From Patagioenas fasciata (taxonomy: Eukaryota; Chordata; Aves; Columbiformes; Columbidae): a stretch of DNA of 64,000 bases. Shown in pieces: positions 1 to 14,700 of this stretch. The notes below the pieces were generated by a model. The model was not told where the DNA came from, did not search any database, and saw only the letters and a program-made list of their open reading frames with translations. The first letter of the stretch is position 1, and each line of letters starts with the position of its first letter. Location of the stretch: NCBI RefSeq assembly GCF_037038585.1, contig NC_092520.1:7022501-7086500 (forward strand), given 5' to 3'. The position numbers were made by a program, and so were the translations under genes.

Positions 1-202
1 GCCCTTTGTTGTTTCTGTTTGTTTGGGTTTTCTTTTCCCCCCCAATACTTTCTATATTTGTACGATTTATACAGAATAAGTGTTGCCAGTATTATTTTTT
101 GTGTTAGCTACAGTGGGGTCGTTCTGCTTCCAAAAAGTGATTGTGCCAAACTATGTACATTGTCATGATGGACTCATCTAAAGACAGATAGATAATAGCA
201 AG
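1..202. other. Gene-free edge of window
   Basis: AT-rich sequence with a T/G-rich start and a short C run near position 40. I see no ORF, splice structure or recognisable repeat. Confidence 0.5.
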
Positions 203-410
203 GTTTAGAGCAGGGGTGTCATACTTATTTTCACCTGGGACCACATCAACCTCACGGTTGCCTTCAAAGGACCGAATATAATTTTAAGACTGTATAAAGG
301 TAGGAGTGGTTACATTTACACAGTCCTAAAATTACATTTGTCCCTTTGAAGGCAACCATGAGGCTGATGCAGCTCCCAGTGAAAATGAATTGGACACCCC
401 TGGTTTAGAG
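203..410. mobile_element. hAT-type miniature inverted-repeat element with 8-bp target duplication
   Basis: The element itself spans 211-402 (192 bp). It begins CAGGGGTGTC and ends GACACCCCTG, a perfect 10-bp terminal inverted repeat, and nearly the whole element is palindromic: the left half (211 to about 305) pairs with the right half (about 308-402), sharing blocks such as GGTTGCCTTCAAAGG and its complement. It is flanked by identical 8-bp copies of GTTTAGAG at 203-210 and 403-410. An 8-bp target duplication with CAG-type termini is the hallmark of hAT transposons (family knowledge). It has no coding capacity, so it must have been moved by a transposase from elsewhere. The arms have diverged by roughly one base in five or six, so it looks old, yet the target duplication is intact. 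Confidence 0.88.
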
Positions 411-3400
411 AAATAAAGATTTCTTATTAGCGTATTTAAGAGTGATTTGGCCAAGTTTACCCAGGGAATATAGGGTATATCTGGGAGCTGAATCCCAGAC
501 CTGAGCCATGTATGTAGATCCTGAGCTTGGGATATGCATTAATCCTAAAGTCCATCTCTGTTTCTTTTGTGTCTGGTTAAATGACTGTACCATTGGTTAT
601 TCTGTATGAAAATAGCAAAGTTTTGAAAGGTGTCTTGACCTACTGAGCCGGCACCATTCCAGTAACGAGGCTGATGTTAGAGGCCTGCAGTTTCTCTTTC
701 ACAGTATTGTTATGTTAGGGGTGTAACTATTGTTAGATAAAGCACAATTAGACAGCCATTATTAGGAAAACAAAACAAAATACTTAAAAAAATAACCTTA
801 AGGAAAAGCCCTAAAAATATCCCAAACCCATAGCTGGCAGAAATAGGAGAACTAAAATGGTACAAGAATACTTGCTCAGTGATTCGTTATACCAATCAAC
901 GAACTGTATCTCAGGGCTATCCACCAACCAGCCAACCAATTTGGAAGATCCTCTCTAACTTATATACGCCATTCATCTTTTCCCAAGGTGGTGGTGGCGT
1001 AACCTTACCTTTGGACCACGGATGACATCCAGAGACTCCTGGGACCCAGCTCACATGTTCAGAGCTGACAAGATCAGAGCTCTGCTCCTCCCAATCTCCA
1101 ACAACCACCACTCTGGCAAACCAGGAAAGGGAAATTAGAGGTACTTATGTTTCTGCAACTGTGCATTTTTCTACACATTAATAATCGCTCTATCACAGTG
1201 GCAATAAATACTCAAAAACTCCTTCACATGAAACTTGTTATTGCACAGTAATTAATGCATGTGCTTAGTCTGTCCTGACCTAACCCATGACAAAAGGATA
1301 TGAATCATCAAAATTTCGATTGACTTACTCAGCATTTCTCTCCAAAGATTTGCAGAAATGTTTAATTAAATATTAAAATTTAATTAATGAATTACAATGT
1401 ATCACTTGAGGAACACAACATCAGTTATAATAGGAGAATTCATTCTGAAACAAGAATATGTCTGATTATAGAAAACCATAAGAAATGGAGGAAATAACAA
1501 TATTTTGGAAAACAAAATTATTGCCCCATAAAAACTGTGAGGCATTAATTTGATTTTCAGACAAGTGAAATTAGATGGTGTGCTTTGTCAGATGTTTTAG
1601 ATCACATCAGTTTTTCTTGAACTGACATAATTAGACTTTGCTGGATATCCATGCATAGCAATTAAATCGATAATGGCTTTATATTTTATATAACTTCCTC
1701 TATAGCACTCACAAATCTAAAGTGTTTTTACCGATATTTTGCCCAATATTGCCAAATACTTTATATAACAGCATTTGGCAATCTAGAGAAAGCTTGGTTG
1801 TTTTTTCTTAGTAGATCTATCCTTACTCTCTTGGATGAAACACTCTATAAGAAAGAACAGCAAGAGGCTCTTTCTGCAGTGAGGCTTCAGTTTGAATAAA
1901 CTTGGATAATGAATCAACCTTCCTTCCTCCAGGAGATTCTTCTCTGTAAGCTGCCTGTCCAAAAGCAGCACCTTCTGATTCATCAGGAAGATGTTTTTTA
2001 TATTCACATGAAGGACTCAGAGCACATAAATCATCCAAGAATGAAATTTTGCCTAACTTTAGCTACTTGAGAGTCCAGTGCTAAGTCTAAGACAATGAGC
2101 TAAACTCTTCCAAAAGTCAGCAACAAGACCTAGGCAGTTCTGCAGGATGCTTCCCCTCTTGCTAAAATAGGTGTGCAGCTCTGAAAGTACTTTCGTTGAC
2201 TAAGGACTATTCTATGGACCTACCTAGGCAGTAAGCCTGTAGTTGAAGTCAGGTGTGGCTATCCTACACTTAAAAGGATTTAAAAATCCTACCTGCAGAC
2301 CTCTTCTGCTGGGGGTGATTAGTGGCACAAAACCACAATTCTCAAGATCTCTCTGCTGTCTGCAGAGCTACCATTTGGAAAACTGACAAGCAGTTTTTAC
2401 CTGACAACTGAATGTGTTTGATATGTAAATTATTGACAACAGACTTTCTCATTACCATTATTTACAGAGTAACATTTTCAAAGCAGAACCCACTCTAGCA
2501 TTAGTTTTTCCAAGTAAATAGACTGCAGGCTGAAATTAAAGATGTGACAGATATATTTGTAGATTAAAAAAAACTGATAAGCCCAAAGATACAGGGTTGG
2601 GGGCCTGCAGGTATTTTGATATGCACATCTTTTCCTTTACGAAGCAGTATCAACTTGCTTTTCTAGTTAATTCCTTTAAATATTCCCTCTCTTGTTTAGA
2701 AATAATATTATGTCAGTACCACAGTAGCCTTATTAAAAGAGCTGCAAATTAAAGAATTCTTATTATGAGGAAATCAGCCCAAATGATGCTGAGTTCTGAA
2801 TCACAGGTCAACTGCACCAGCACTCTGTAAAAACTGAAGGCACTTCCTAGTGGTTAAATTATTTTTACAAACCAAAACTTCACTGCTGTCATGAACACAC
2901 CTGCTTCAGTATGAACATCTGTCATTTGCACAACTGTTCCTGAAGGCCACCATTAGCTCAAAGCTTCTTAGAAAGGCAGGTAGAGGCACTTTTACTGTCC
3001 TAAGAATGAGAGGATGAGGTAATGCTGCCTTTGTCAACAGAATAGAGTAGGAAAGGGCAAAGATGGGGTAGAAAGACAGGGGAAGAGCCAGTTCAGGAAA
3101 GTCGTACCTGGAGCACCTCTCCACTGCCAGAGTGGTCAGGAAGACGGTGGAGAGAAAAAGGTGGGAGACACAGCAGGTGTGAGGAGATTTAGTCAGATTT
3201 CCTTGTTTATAGGGTTTGGATATCTTCTAACTAGCCTCTGATACTGAATTTTCTCAAAAGTAGGAGAAAATGGATAACTCTGGAAGGTTTCTATCTAGGC
3301 ATAGAGAATGTACTCTCAGACTTTCTGGAATCCTTTCTCTCTTCGTGTCTCCACAATTTCTAACGTTAAATTAACATGAGTTGAGATCACATTAAAAACT

Positions 3401-6400
3401 GTGTAGAGAGCTAACAGAATACTTTCCAAAAGCTAACTTCATGAATATACCTATGTTTGAGTGAATCAGTGCAGGGTTTTTGTGTTAAGTAAGTTAAAAT
3501 CTCTTTTAAATATATGACCCTTTAAATACACAGCTAATAGAGAGACCTGATGTTCAGTTATCTTTTTTATAAAAATAATATCTTGGGATTTATGACAACA
3601 TTTAGGCCAGTTTTTTATATTTGTAGGCATGATTAAAAGTTTGAAGTTACAAATATCTTTATAAATTTAATAGAGTTGACTCCCTGGCTGAACACAGTTT
3701 CAAGTCTTCTCCCCAAAAAACACCTACTGAAGTCCTTGCCATAGATTAGTACAAAACAAGCGTAACTCAAAATGACTAAGTAGAATTTTAGCATAAAGTC
3801 TACACAAGCACTTAAAAGGATGCTAGACCTTCAATATTAACTATGTTGGTAGAAATAAAAATCTACAGGTCACAAGTGATGAAAATGACTGAAGGGGTTT
3901 ATACCATTTTGCTGCCTGCTTACGTATTTAAAGGTTCTCTGTATATAAAGCTAGCTGATACATGGCACTGTCTCTAACATCACTACCTCATTTTTCATAA
4001 GCAACTTAGAGCTAATGTGATAAGTAATATGTACATATGCAAATCAGAGCTCTTGAAAAAATACAAAACAATCTTTACTTTAAAAAAAAACACCTCACGC
4101 TGTTTTCCTACACATAGTATTTTGCTGAAAGGAAAATTAGACAAATGAGATGTTTCCACTATCACTGTGTTTTATAGATAATTTATTTTCCAAACATTAG
4201 TGCCAAGCCCCAGCGAGATCTCTTACCTGATATGTGTTACCCATTGCCATTACTGTTCATTTTTTTCCTCTTAATCATTCTTAACAATTGAATTTATATA
4301 AAAATGTTTCAAAGTGTTTAGTTAATCACGTATGCGCTGTCATTTAAATAAGTTTGAAACAGTTACATGTTTTTATTGATCTCTCTTAATACTAACGATG
4401 TATTTAAATCATTTTTTTCCTCAGTTTTCACAGTAGATTCTCATTATCTACCTTATCATTCTGGAATATCAGAATCAAGACACATGTCAAATAATGACAA
4501 AATACACCAAGAAATAAAAATACTAGAAAGTCATTAAGATGAAAGAGTAAAGCTTTCCAGACATCCTGAAACATTTCATTTCATTTCATTTGACATGTCT
4601 AGGTCTTGACCGGCTTGCACTGACTTCACAACAGGGTTTGAAGGGAGTTCTTCTGTCCTTCCTGATGTCTCTGTTCTAGTACTTGAAGACCTTGAAACTA
4701 TTTAACATGGATATTATTATTAATTGCTCAAGCTGTGTAATTTGTGATGAAAAAAAATCAACTTTCCTGAAGAGCTGTGTGATCCAGGAAGTTTCTAATT
4801 CACCAGAAATTTAAAAGATATTTCAATTCATACTGAAACTGAACCAAAACCAAATATATATTTTTTTTTAAACTGGAAATCTAGACCCTCATCCCATTCT
4901 CATTTGAGAAGAAAAAGAATTATACAATAGTGTTCTTTTGAAGCAACATTGCACATCTTGCTGTAGCTTTTGGAACGGTAACATTTGATACAGGCTGCAG
5001 AGGAATAAACAAGAAGAAAGGATTAGATGAAAGGAAAGGAAATGGTTTTATTGAATTTAAGTAAAATATATTCCCTGTTCCCCTTTATACAGACAGAAAA
5101 GATGTGCTACCAGAACATACAGTGTACTAGATCATAAAAGCAGGGAAAGCTGTAGATAAAAAATTGGGTGTGATATAAAAAGGTAATAGGTGGGGCTGAT
5201 GTAAATGACTAAAATATTTAAAGACAAAAGACATAGTAGAATATGGTGATGTTGACAAGAACATACCCTGTAATGATGACTTGAGGGAGAAAATGTTGAA
5301 AGGGACAAATTGAGGGAGATGAATCAGTCATACAAAAGTTGATCATTCTGCAATAGCAGTCAGATAAGAAAGGTTTATGTGAAAAAGGTGAAAAGCAGAC
5401 ATTAAAAAAAAAGAGATGTTATTCAGTTTTCAAAACCTCATGGCTCTAAGACTGCTAACATAAAGTTTCAGAAACATGGCTCTGAAGTGTACTTCAAGGC
5501 ATGAAAGAACAGTCTCAAAACCAGAATACTTTTACCTATGATCAAAGTGAAGCTGTGTGTGAGCTAATAGCATCCTTCCAACTAAGAAACACAATATCAG
5601 AGCTCAGTCAGTCAGAATCCTGCCCTAGATTATGTATTCACATAGACTGGTCTAGTGAAAGAACATACAATTGCTCACAATCTCCAGGTCAGTTATCCAT
5701 TCTGGTAAACTGTTAGAGAATATATGTGAAATGCTTTAAAATATTCAAGGTAGCCCTTCACATTTTTCATACATGTTCCAGTTACATTACCTGCATTAAA
5801 TATTAATATTAACAGTGACTACGAGATATAAAATGCAGGAAAATTGTCTTAATTATAAGACTTCAGAAATATTTTATGAGATAGTTCCATGAATGAATGC
5901 TGAAACATTGTGTTCTCTGTATTTAATGAGGTTAGGTTATTTTTCTGGTGTGAGATAGGAAGTGTTATCTAAGGAAAGAAGGAAAAATCTCTTGCATATT
6001 TTAAATTAAAGATATAAAGATATGGAGAAAATGATTGAGAAATGGTTTCAGCTTGACATCTGAGCTTACATTAGTCACTGCACCTGCTCTCATGGACTAC
6101 TCCACTGCTGAGGTGGAGATTTAAGCTTATATATTTTAACTTGCAACTGAATTTCATTAGGTATATAGATAATAACAATGATTCATCCAGTGGGGGATAA
6201 TCTAGCACCTCGCCATACCTCTGTTAGTTTAGACTTCTATATTATTTAACTAACATCCCTGCAACAAGACCAAAAAGACCTGTTACTCTATGTCATAGAT
6301 CCATGTTGTTCTAGTTCTAGGGAAGGAATTACAGTTTGATGTCTTGTGTAATAAAAAACCCCATCATTTTGATGAATGAATCTCTGAAGTAGAAGAACCA

Positions 6401-7980
6401 TTTACTTTAATGTGCAGTTGGCCATTCTTGAACTTTTTTTGGCTCCACACATAATTTTTCTGTCCCTTTTGCTAAGTCGGTTTCTCTAATTTCAAATTCT
6501 TCTAGTTAATTCCTCCTTCCCTGTTAATGCTTCCTTCATATGTTGGCATTAGTAAAGAAACCTGAGCATAAAACTGGGGCAGCAGAATAGAGAATTAAAA
6601 CTCACTGAAGATCAGCTGAAGATCAATTATACACATTTTACTAGTCTGAAACTTGTGAGCCAAAAAGTGCAATATCAGTCCATTTCCCTGGAACACGCTT
6701 TCTTCTACACAGTAGATAACCAGGTTCTGATTATTATGTTTGGATAGGATTTTCACGTACATTTTCCATATATTACTACTCAAAACTTTATCTAAGCAAG
6801 ACACATAATTATATTCAATATGTATCTGGACAATGTATACAGGAGTTAAAATTTGTCTAAGTGAAAAATTGATTATTCTTCCAGAAGAAGGTTTTACTTC
6901 TTTTTTTTTTTTTTCCTCTGAGTCTTCATAGTAAAATCTCTCAGGACAGCTGATAAAAAGAACTTGAAGTGTCTAATCTATAGACTTATAAAGAACTGCA
7001 AATAACCTGCACAAAAAGTCATAACTCACAGAGGACAAAGAAAATGGTCTACATTTCAAGTAATGAATCAGGTTCTTATCTTTTTTTGTTTTAACTCTTA
7101 TTTAAGTTTGGTAGGTTTACAGTTTTGAAAAATTGCAAAATTGATTTTGTCTTTTTATTTAGTTTTCTTTTAATTTTTTTTTTGAAATTGTGATTTAGTC
7201 CAAGATATTGTCATGATCTCCAGCAAAATAATATATGTCTATTACTGTGTCTCTGTAATGTTCAATAGTAGGGGGTCATTTCTTTTCAAAAATATGGCAA
7301 GCCATGTTGCAGAAAGGAATACCATCTCTTCCATGCCAAGCTGATTTTACTCCACATTTCTTTGAGTTTTTTCTGTTCAAGGCATTGACTTAGAAAACAC
7401 TTACGCTTTCAGTCACCAGAAATATTTATTTTCATGCATCCATAAGATTAATTTTCATAGCTCACAGTGTCAGCTTAGGTCCAGATTTTCCAAGAGAGTC
7501 GCTTAGGTACCACGACACTAAGCATTGTCACACTAGATTTTAGACATTCATCTCCGGAAATGGAATTCATAATCTCAAGTGGAGACCTCAGTTCCTTGTA
7601 CACAGGAGTCAGGTATAGTTCAGTGCTTGGTTTCACAACATTAAACTGACAACATTCAACCGTAAACACGGAAAGGAAAACTTTGCCTGGTTGTCAACAC
7701 CACTCCCAACTTGGTGCCTCAGGCAAGGACCATCATTCCATCACCCTGCAAAAGCACATGACATTTCTTTTTGCACAGATGACTGACTCATGTCATCATC
7801 ATCACCTCAGTCACCTTGAGTTCTGACCCTAGAGCTGGTAACATAGATTCTGTTCCCTCTTGCTGCCTGAGGTGGTTTGAACCATACACCCTCTCTTCCT
7901 ACAAGTTTTTTAATCACAGTTAGAGGACACTGGGATAGGCAAATTTCTATCCTTTTTGACATCCTAAAGCCGTAATAAAA
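411..7980. other. Gene-free AT-rich stretch
   Basis: No gene or recognisable interspersed repeat is seen in this 7.6-kb stretch. ORFs here are 60-75 codons, lie on both strands and overlap, as expected by chance. Small simple repeats occur: a CATTT run at 4571-4591 and T-rich tracts near 6898-6915 and 7150-7185. Very old repeats could be hidden. Confidence 0.5.
4571..4591. repeat. Short CATTT microsatellite
   Basis: Four tandem pentamers of CATTT/TTTCA type in otherwise unremarkable AT-rich DNA. Confidence 0.6.
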
Positions 7981-8382
7981 TCCCTTACGAGGAAATTCTG
8001 GGGGAGCTGGGTCTCTTTAGCTTGGAGAAGAAGACACTGAACGGTGACCTCATTAATATTTATAATTATGTAAAAGAGTGAGTGTCATGAGGAGCCAGGC
8101 TCTTTGCGATGACAACCAATGATAGGACAAGGGGCAATGGGTACAAACTGGAACACAGGAGGTTTCACTTAACTATAGAGGAAACTTCCTCACAGTGAGG
8201 GTGACAGAGCCTGGCCCAGGCTGCCCATGGAGGCTGTGGAGTCTCCTTCTCTGCAGACATTCAAACCCACCTGGACACCTTCCTGTGTAACCTCATCTGG
8301 GTGTTCCTGCTCCAGCAGGAGGATTGGACTAGAAGATCTTTCGAGGTCCCTTCTGATCCCTAACATTCTGTGATTCTGTGAT
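7981..8382 (+). mobile_element. CR1 LINE, 3' end fragment
   Basis: This is the 3' end of a CR1 non-LTR retrotransposon. It begins within the last part of ORF2 (reading like [11 protein letters not shown], then a decayed [12 protein letters not shown] block), passes through the stretch equivalent to the conserved ...RLPxEVxxSPSLE... region (GCCCATGGAGGCTGTGGAG), and ends in a 3' UTR of the form GGATTGGACTAGAAGATCTT followed by the tail ATTCTGTGATTCTGTGAT. The octamer-repeat tail and strong 5' truncation are typical of CR1. Several indels and stops break the reading frame, so it is a dead copy. Confidence 0.92.
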
Positions 8383-8647
8383 AATAATCTGCAGCAATCA
8401 AGAAATTTGAGAAGATGGACCCAAATTAGAAATAGGTAACGAAACATTGACCATCTCCAACTGTTAACATCAGATACTGAGATGTAACTCCATCATTCCT
8501 TATTATCATTTGATCTGTGCTGAAAAAAAATATAGCCTAATAAGTCTTTATACTCATATATGTCATAAATATATGTATATGAGTTTTGCCTATATTTATT
8601 TTGATTTTATATTGACTATTAAGTTTTATGAATTCTAGTGCCATTAA

Positions 8648-8674
8648 AAACCAACCAACCAACCAACCAACCAA
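8648..8674. repeat. (AACC)n microsatellite
   Basis: Six near-perfect tetramers of AACC followed by an A run. Confidence 0.85.
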
Positions 8675-11600
8675 AAAAAACAATGACCAAACTGCAACCA
8701 CAGATCCACAGATTCAGAATAATACTGGCTTTTGTCTTTCTAATCCAAAGCATTCTCTTTTAATAGTACATTTTGGGGAGATTTTAAAATTAGAATTTCT
8801 TTTTGTTTATGTTTGCGATATGACTTTGCTGGCATCCTGCAGGTTCATCTCAAATAGTTAACTCCTAGTCAAATAATATCCTGCTCTGAAAGCCTTTGAT
8901 ATGCTAATACAGCAATGTAAATTTCAGACTTGAATTCAGATTAATGTACAGCAATTACTCACAAACACAGGTGAGGCTCTTTCTGTTTTACTGCCCCTAT
9001 TTACAGATCAAAGACACAGCTTAGCCCTGACATCAAAGGTGTGATTTAACCTTTTGATTTATCACAAAGAACAAACTTGAGTTACAACTAAAATATTTTT
9101 AATTGTCAATTAAAAAATCCCAAAACCATCATGTTCATGTAGTCAAAGGCAACAACTCTGCAAGTTAGAAGCAGCAACAAGAGTAAATCCTGGCCTACAA
9201 GTAGGAAACCACAAACTGGATTCTTAGTAGAATTAGCTATAAACTCCACAATGGGTGATGGACTAAATTCTCTGACCTAAATCACGAAGAGTACTCAAGT
9301 AAACAAATCCACTGACTTAAAGAGTACCCACTTCAGGGGAAATAACTTTCTGTTGTAATGCTGTCAGAACCCCATCTAGAATGTATTATTTTAGGGTATA
9401 ACCTTAAACAGTTTTATAGATATACATTACTATGCTAAAGAGCTTTTTCATAGAAATAAATGGAGATTACTCTTATGAGTGCTACTGTACAATATGTAAA
9501 TGCAAGATCAGAGACTTAGTTCCCCTTTCAAGTTATTAAGAAATTCAAGAACAAGTCCTGTGTTCTGTATATATGCTAACCTCTCTCCAGTATCAGGCAA
9601 ATATTTTCAAGAAATAATCCTCTTTTCTTCTCCATCTATCCTTCACTTAAAATGTTGAGCACTTATATTCATACTGCATACAGTCATACGGCAACGTCAT
9701 GTTGCTTCTATTCTTCAGTCAGATCTCAAAGACTAAGAAAAAACAATGAATTGTCAGTAAAAAATATTAATTTGCAGCAGGCTTCAAATACATTTGAATA
9801 AGTATTTGAATAAATATTATTCAAGATAAAGAGGTATTAACTCAATTATGAACAACAAATAATGCTACAATGGATTTACTCTCTTGTAGGTCACTCTGGC
9901 CTACAAATTGAGGCATTCGTTCTACTTTTTATGTTTTGTTCCTCATATTCACACGTTATGTAAGTTTTACAGATTCTTTCTGCATGGCATGGGGCCTGAG
10001 AGTCCAAAAGAGTACACGAAGCATCTTTTGTCTCCAACCCCGTTAGCCAGCAATATCCAGTCCAGGATGTACACATCAAGTTGCACAGCTATGTGGCAGC
10101 TAGATGTCCACAACTTCTCTGTCCAGCTGCCATTGTATCCTCCTGCAACATCTTTATGCCTTGAACCTTTCCCATCCTGATGATACACATAAAACATTCA
10201 CCAAGTTATCATCAACTCAAATCTTGATCATTGCAACTTCCTTTTGTTCTGGTCCTTGAAGACCATCAGCCTTTAAGAAGGCTGAAAAAAATATTCTTTT
10301 CCTTAATCTGTTTCTTTCCATAAGCAGTCCCTTTAAATAATTACCAGTTTCCATTTTACACCACAACAAACAGAAGTTATTTTTATGTCATTTCAAGTTT
10401 CTCATCTTTTAGCCCACTTGTCCTTAAATGAAAATTCCTCAGGTGGTATTGCAGAGTCAGGTCCTATCACAGACTGGCCAATGATTCCAGTCTCTCTTGT
10501 TTGCTTTTACAAGTCTTGATCCTTTTCCCCTCTACATTCGTTTATTCATTCATATCTGTCCAACAATATGAGATCTCTATCTTTGTGTGATATATTGAAC
10601 AGTTGTACTGCTTCGCATATGCTGCCCCATCCCTATTCCCCCATGTGTTTTCTCCTGCCCTACACTATGAACCAGTTATGATGAAGAGTTTTTGCTTGAT
10701 CTTTATTTTCACTGAACTTAATGCAGTGAGGTCCTGATCAATTATCAAGACCCTGGAAAACTACGATACTTATTGAAATGAATTCTAGTTATTATTTGTA
10801 GCATCTGGAGTTATTAGAGAGCTGTGTTTTATTTTCAAAGCCAGAGGACTATATTCAACTTCCCTCACAGTTAGGAGCTTTGGGTATCATATGACAGAGC
10901 TGTTTGCTTTATGTGAGTCAGTTTCTCTTCCTCCTTTGGGACTATTTCACACATATGAGCATTTCTTCACAGTCTCATTGCCTTGCAAACCTCTCATTTG
11001 TTGGCGAGGAAATAGTTTGGAAATCTTTCTTTTACAGGACAAATGTGTTTGGTTTTGTTTTTTTTTATTTCACCCTGGAAACATATAGTAAATAACACGC
11101 CCAATTCATCTAAGCAAGGCATCCTTTTTTACCTTTGTCATTCACTGAGGAACTAGAAAGCCGGTACATATTTCTATTCAGCTTGTGTCAAAGATATTGG
11201 CATAGCTAAAGAAGAAGGGGATGAGAGACATGGCACATGGATTAATCTGAATAAGAAATTATCCACTGTACTAAAGGAAATAATGAAAATAAGTATGAGT
11301 GTGACTATTTTTGCCATACTTCTTATTTGTGTTCTGGTTTTCTTTGCAATACGTTTATCTTATTAATGCTTATTTTCTTGCCCAGTTGAACTGAAATGGT
11401 GACATTATCAGGAACATTCTAATAAAAGTGACTTATAACTAGTTCATGTTTATGAAAGGTAATCTTTTTTGACAGATTTAGCAATTTAGCACAAGATATA
11501 AAAATAGCCAGATTTCCTTCATATGCCTCTTAAGCTCTTAAACACCAGGTTTTCATATACTGATGAGACTTCAGAATAATATTTATGGCCATTTGAGAAA

Positions 11601-11695
11601 AGCTTTTATAATAAAGTTTAGGTCCAAAACTTTTGGGTTTATCTATTTATTTAATGCAATATTCTACAAGTAAGATAATATTATCCAGTCCAGGA

Positions 11696-11711
11696 AAAAA
11701 AAAAAAAAAAA
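11696..11711. repeat. Poly-A tract (A16)
   Basis: Uninterrupted run of 16 A. No retrotransposed sequence or target duplication was recognised on either side, so I treat it as a simple homopolymer. Confidence 0.8.
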
Positions 11712-14700
11712 CCAAACCCTAAGGGGCTGGCAAGAAAAATCCCTTCAGACACACAGGAATACAGGGGATGTATCAAGTCTGGTTTCTAGTCTTAGGTTAC
11801 AGTGATTGTGGTTTGTATTTGTCACATGGAGTTTGCATAAAATGTAAAACGTATCAAAGTGAAAAAAAATTCACAGAGGAAAAGATACCATCCCATCAAT
11901 TATGAAAACTATCTCCATCATAACATATGATAGCCCAAACAAACCATCAGGGAGACTGCAGTTTTGTTCTATAGCACCTGTTTGATAGCACAAACTGGAC
12001 CTTGAGAGCACACTATTTTTAGGACATATGTCAGTTCATCCAGCTCAGATACAGCAGAGACTGAGAACTGGGAAGGATCCAAACCTAAATCAATTGCTCA
12101 GTGATTAGTATCACTTAATCTAGGTACCTCTTCTCTCCCAGCTGAATGTCAACCAGTTTATCTTCCTATTTCTTTTTTCAGGCCAGCTCTACCCAGAGCT
12201 ATAGTATGTAGGGTGTCAGCAGCCCTGCTTAATTTAATCCATCTCCACCAGCTTTGAACAGGCTTGCAGCCCAACCTTTCCTGTGAACTATGCAATCATA
12301 TATATGTAGTATATAAATACTTTGAACACAGCAAACGCGAGGTCATTTGACTTAACTCAGGAGACTCACTTAAACTAAATTGCTGTGACACAAGATGCAT
12401 AATGTTAATCAAATATCTATATCACTGCCACATACGGACTTCAATGAGATATAGCACTTATTCCATGGAATACAAAAGACTGGATTATGTCCAACACCTC
12501 TTGGTAGAGCAGTGAGAAAGGAGAAGGAAAAAAATAATTCTACTTCCTTCCATGTCTGAGGTCAGGTACAATCTAGTAGATTTATAACACAAATTAAAAA
12601 AATTCAATACTAGAAAAAGTAGAAAAAAAAGATTCTTCACTACATTTCCTGGTATGCTTCCAGTTTCCTGTGTGACCTTCAGCAATTCCAGCCTCCCTCA
12701 GTTTCTCCTCAACTTCACCTCAGTTTTCATCCATAAGAATAGCATTATATCATTTTCTTCACAGGAGTATGGTAAGTCTTCTAAAGCAGATAGAAAACAT
12801 TAGATCAGAAGTGGCAGAAACATTGCAAATTACTTTTAGCAGAGCTGTTTTCATTTCTAGTTCCCTTCCTCTTCACTGTTTCTGCTATTGTTTTCTGTTT
12901 TCCTCATCAAAATGAAGCTAGGGAGCACAAGAAATCTTCCCTCACCAGTTAGATCTCATGACTTTGCAGTGTTTCATTTGTTTGTTTATTCACTTGCCCA
13001 GAGTCTTTCTGATGGAAATCAAGCCTAGGCTTTTCCTCCTAGACAAGGTAGCTCTGCAGTGAATTTTTTAGTGTCTTTTGTTATGCAAGAAATGTGGGCT
13101 TGAAAAGACCTGCCATTGGGCTGATTGAGTTGTCTGTAAGAGAATTAAAGTGTGCCCTGAGCTGATTAGACTAGCTATTGTCAATGACAGAGTAAGAGCA
13201 AAAGATTTAGCATCAGAGAAATTGCAAGGTTTATCTGGGAGGAGAAGTGGAACACTCAGCACTATTTGCTTTTAAGCAACAAATATTTTGCTCTAGCATT
13301 GCTGAGCACATCATGCATTTACAGTTGTACTGGGCTGGGGCATGCACATGTATATTTCATGCTGCACACTCTGGCTCACAATGTTTGTAATAACCTGAAT
13401 TTTCTGGCTAGATTGAAACAAAGCCACAGGACTGAAAATAAGCCCAGCAAAAGAAAAACTCCAGGAGCAGTCCTGGAATAGGTTCTGTCCTCACAGAGGT
13501 CACCAGTCTCAAAGGACACAACCTCAGAGAATCTCTTGTGCAGGACATTATAAGAAATGCTCTGACAGTGATGAAAACCATTTTTATGCCATAAAGCAAT
13601 AGTAGTTTAGACAAATGCCTGTGAGACTACAGAGTTCACTCAAAACTTTTGTGGTAAGCAGAAAGCAGATACAACAGGGCGTATTCTTATTGTTTAAGTT
13701 CCCAGAGTCATCAGGGAAGGTTACACTCCCTATCTACATGCTCTGAATCATGCTCTGGAGGACAGTAGTGTTTGCTCTAGGGGCATCATGGAATATCTTC
13801 TAGGGCATTTTGTTAGGATGACTGCTTTTATTGGAATCAGTATCCATGAAATGGATGTCAGTAAGTTACATCAGAAATGTTTGCTTTTTTGTACATTCAG
13901 TAATTAAGACAGCTATAGACATTTCACTTCTACACCATTGCAGAGGCACTGCAGCAGGTTGCTTAGGAAGATCCACCACCCAGCAACAAGAACCAAGAGG
14001 ACTATGGGACAATCCACTCAATGACGTAACATTAAACGGTAGGACAATGGCACTGCCACCCTTAAGGCTCCCATGCTACTGGTCTCTCTTCTCCCAACCA
14101 CCTCCTTTCCCAGAGCAAATATGAGGTTTTTTATACACAGAGATAAAAACAACTTTCAGGTCCTCAGAAATGCCCAAGAAGGTGACTGAACTTACCAGCC
14201 AAGGGGTTGGTAAGACTGTTGAGAGTGCTACTTGTGCAGCCCACTGCCACAATCTGATGCCAAATACCAATAAACAGCAGAGGGACAATTACTTAAAGTC
14301 ACTATGAGCATTCACTAAATGTGTGTGGTCAGTGAACAGAATCACTTATGAAACTATGGGCAAGCAAAAGGGCAGAGTTGTAAGGTCAGGATGGCTATGA
14401 CAGAGAAAACAGCATTTCCAGATACAGGAGTACTGTTCACCCAGATTCCTTCAGCCGATATCTTCTTTTAGCTTTACTATTGCACATGTGGTGAAATTAT
14501 TCCACTAGCATTGAAGCTGGAAGATTATTTGGTCGATAATCACATAACTCATTATGTAGTGATCTTCACTGTGATGGATTGTACTCTTTGTTGCTATTAT
14601 AAAAATAACCTGAAAGGTACCACACTTCTCTTCCTTTAATCATATGCCATTTCTGGTTCCTTGTTTTTTCTCAGGGCTCAAATTTTATAATAGCAAAGAC

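Noticed and set aside
11696..11711. Poly-A tract as the end of a processed pseudogene
   Set aside because: No coding-like sequence upstream and no target duplication seen; the same holds for the A/T runs at 23658, 35051, 51106 and 52369.
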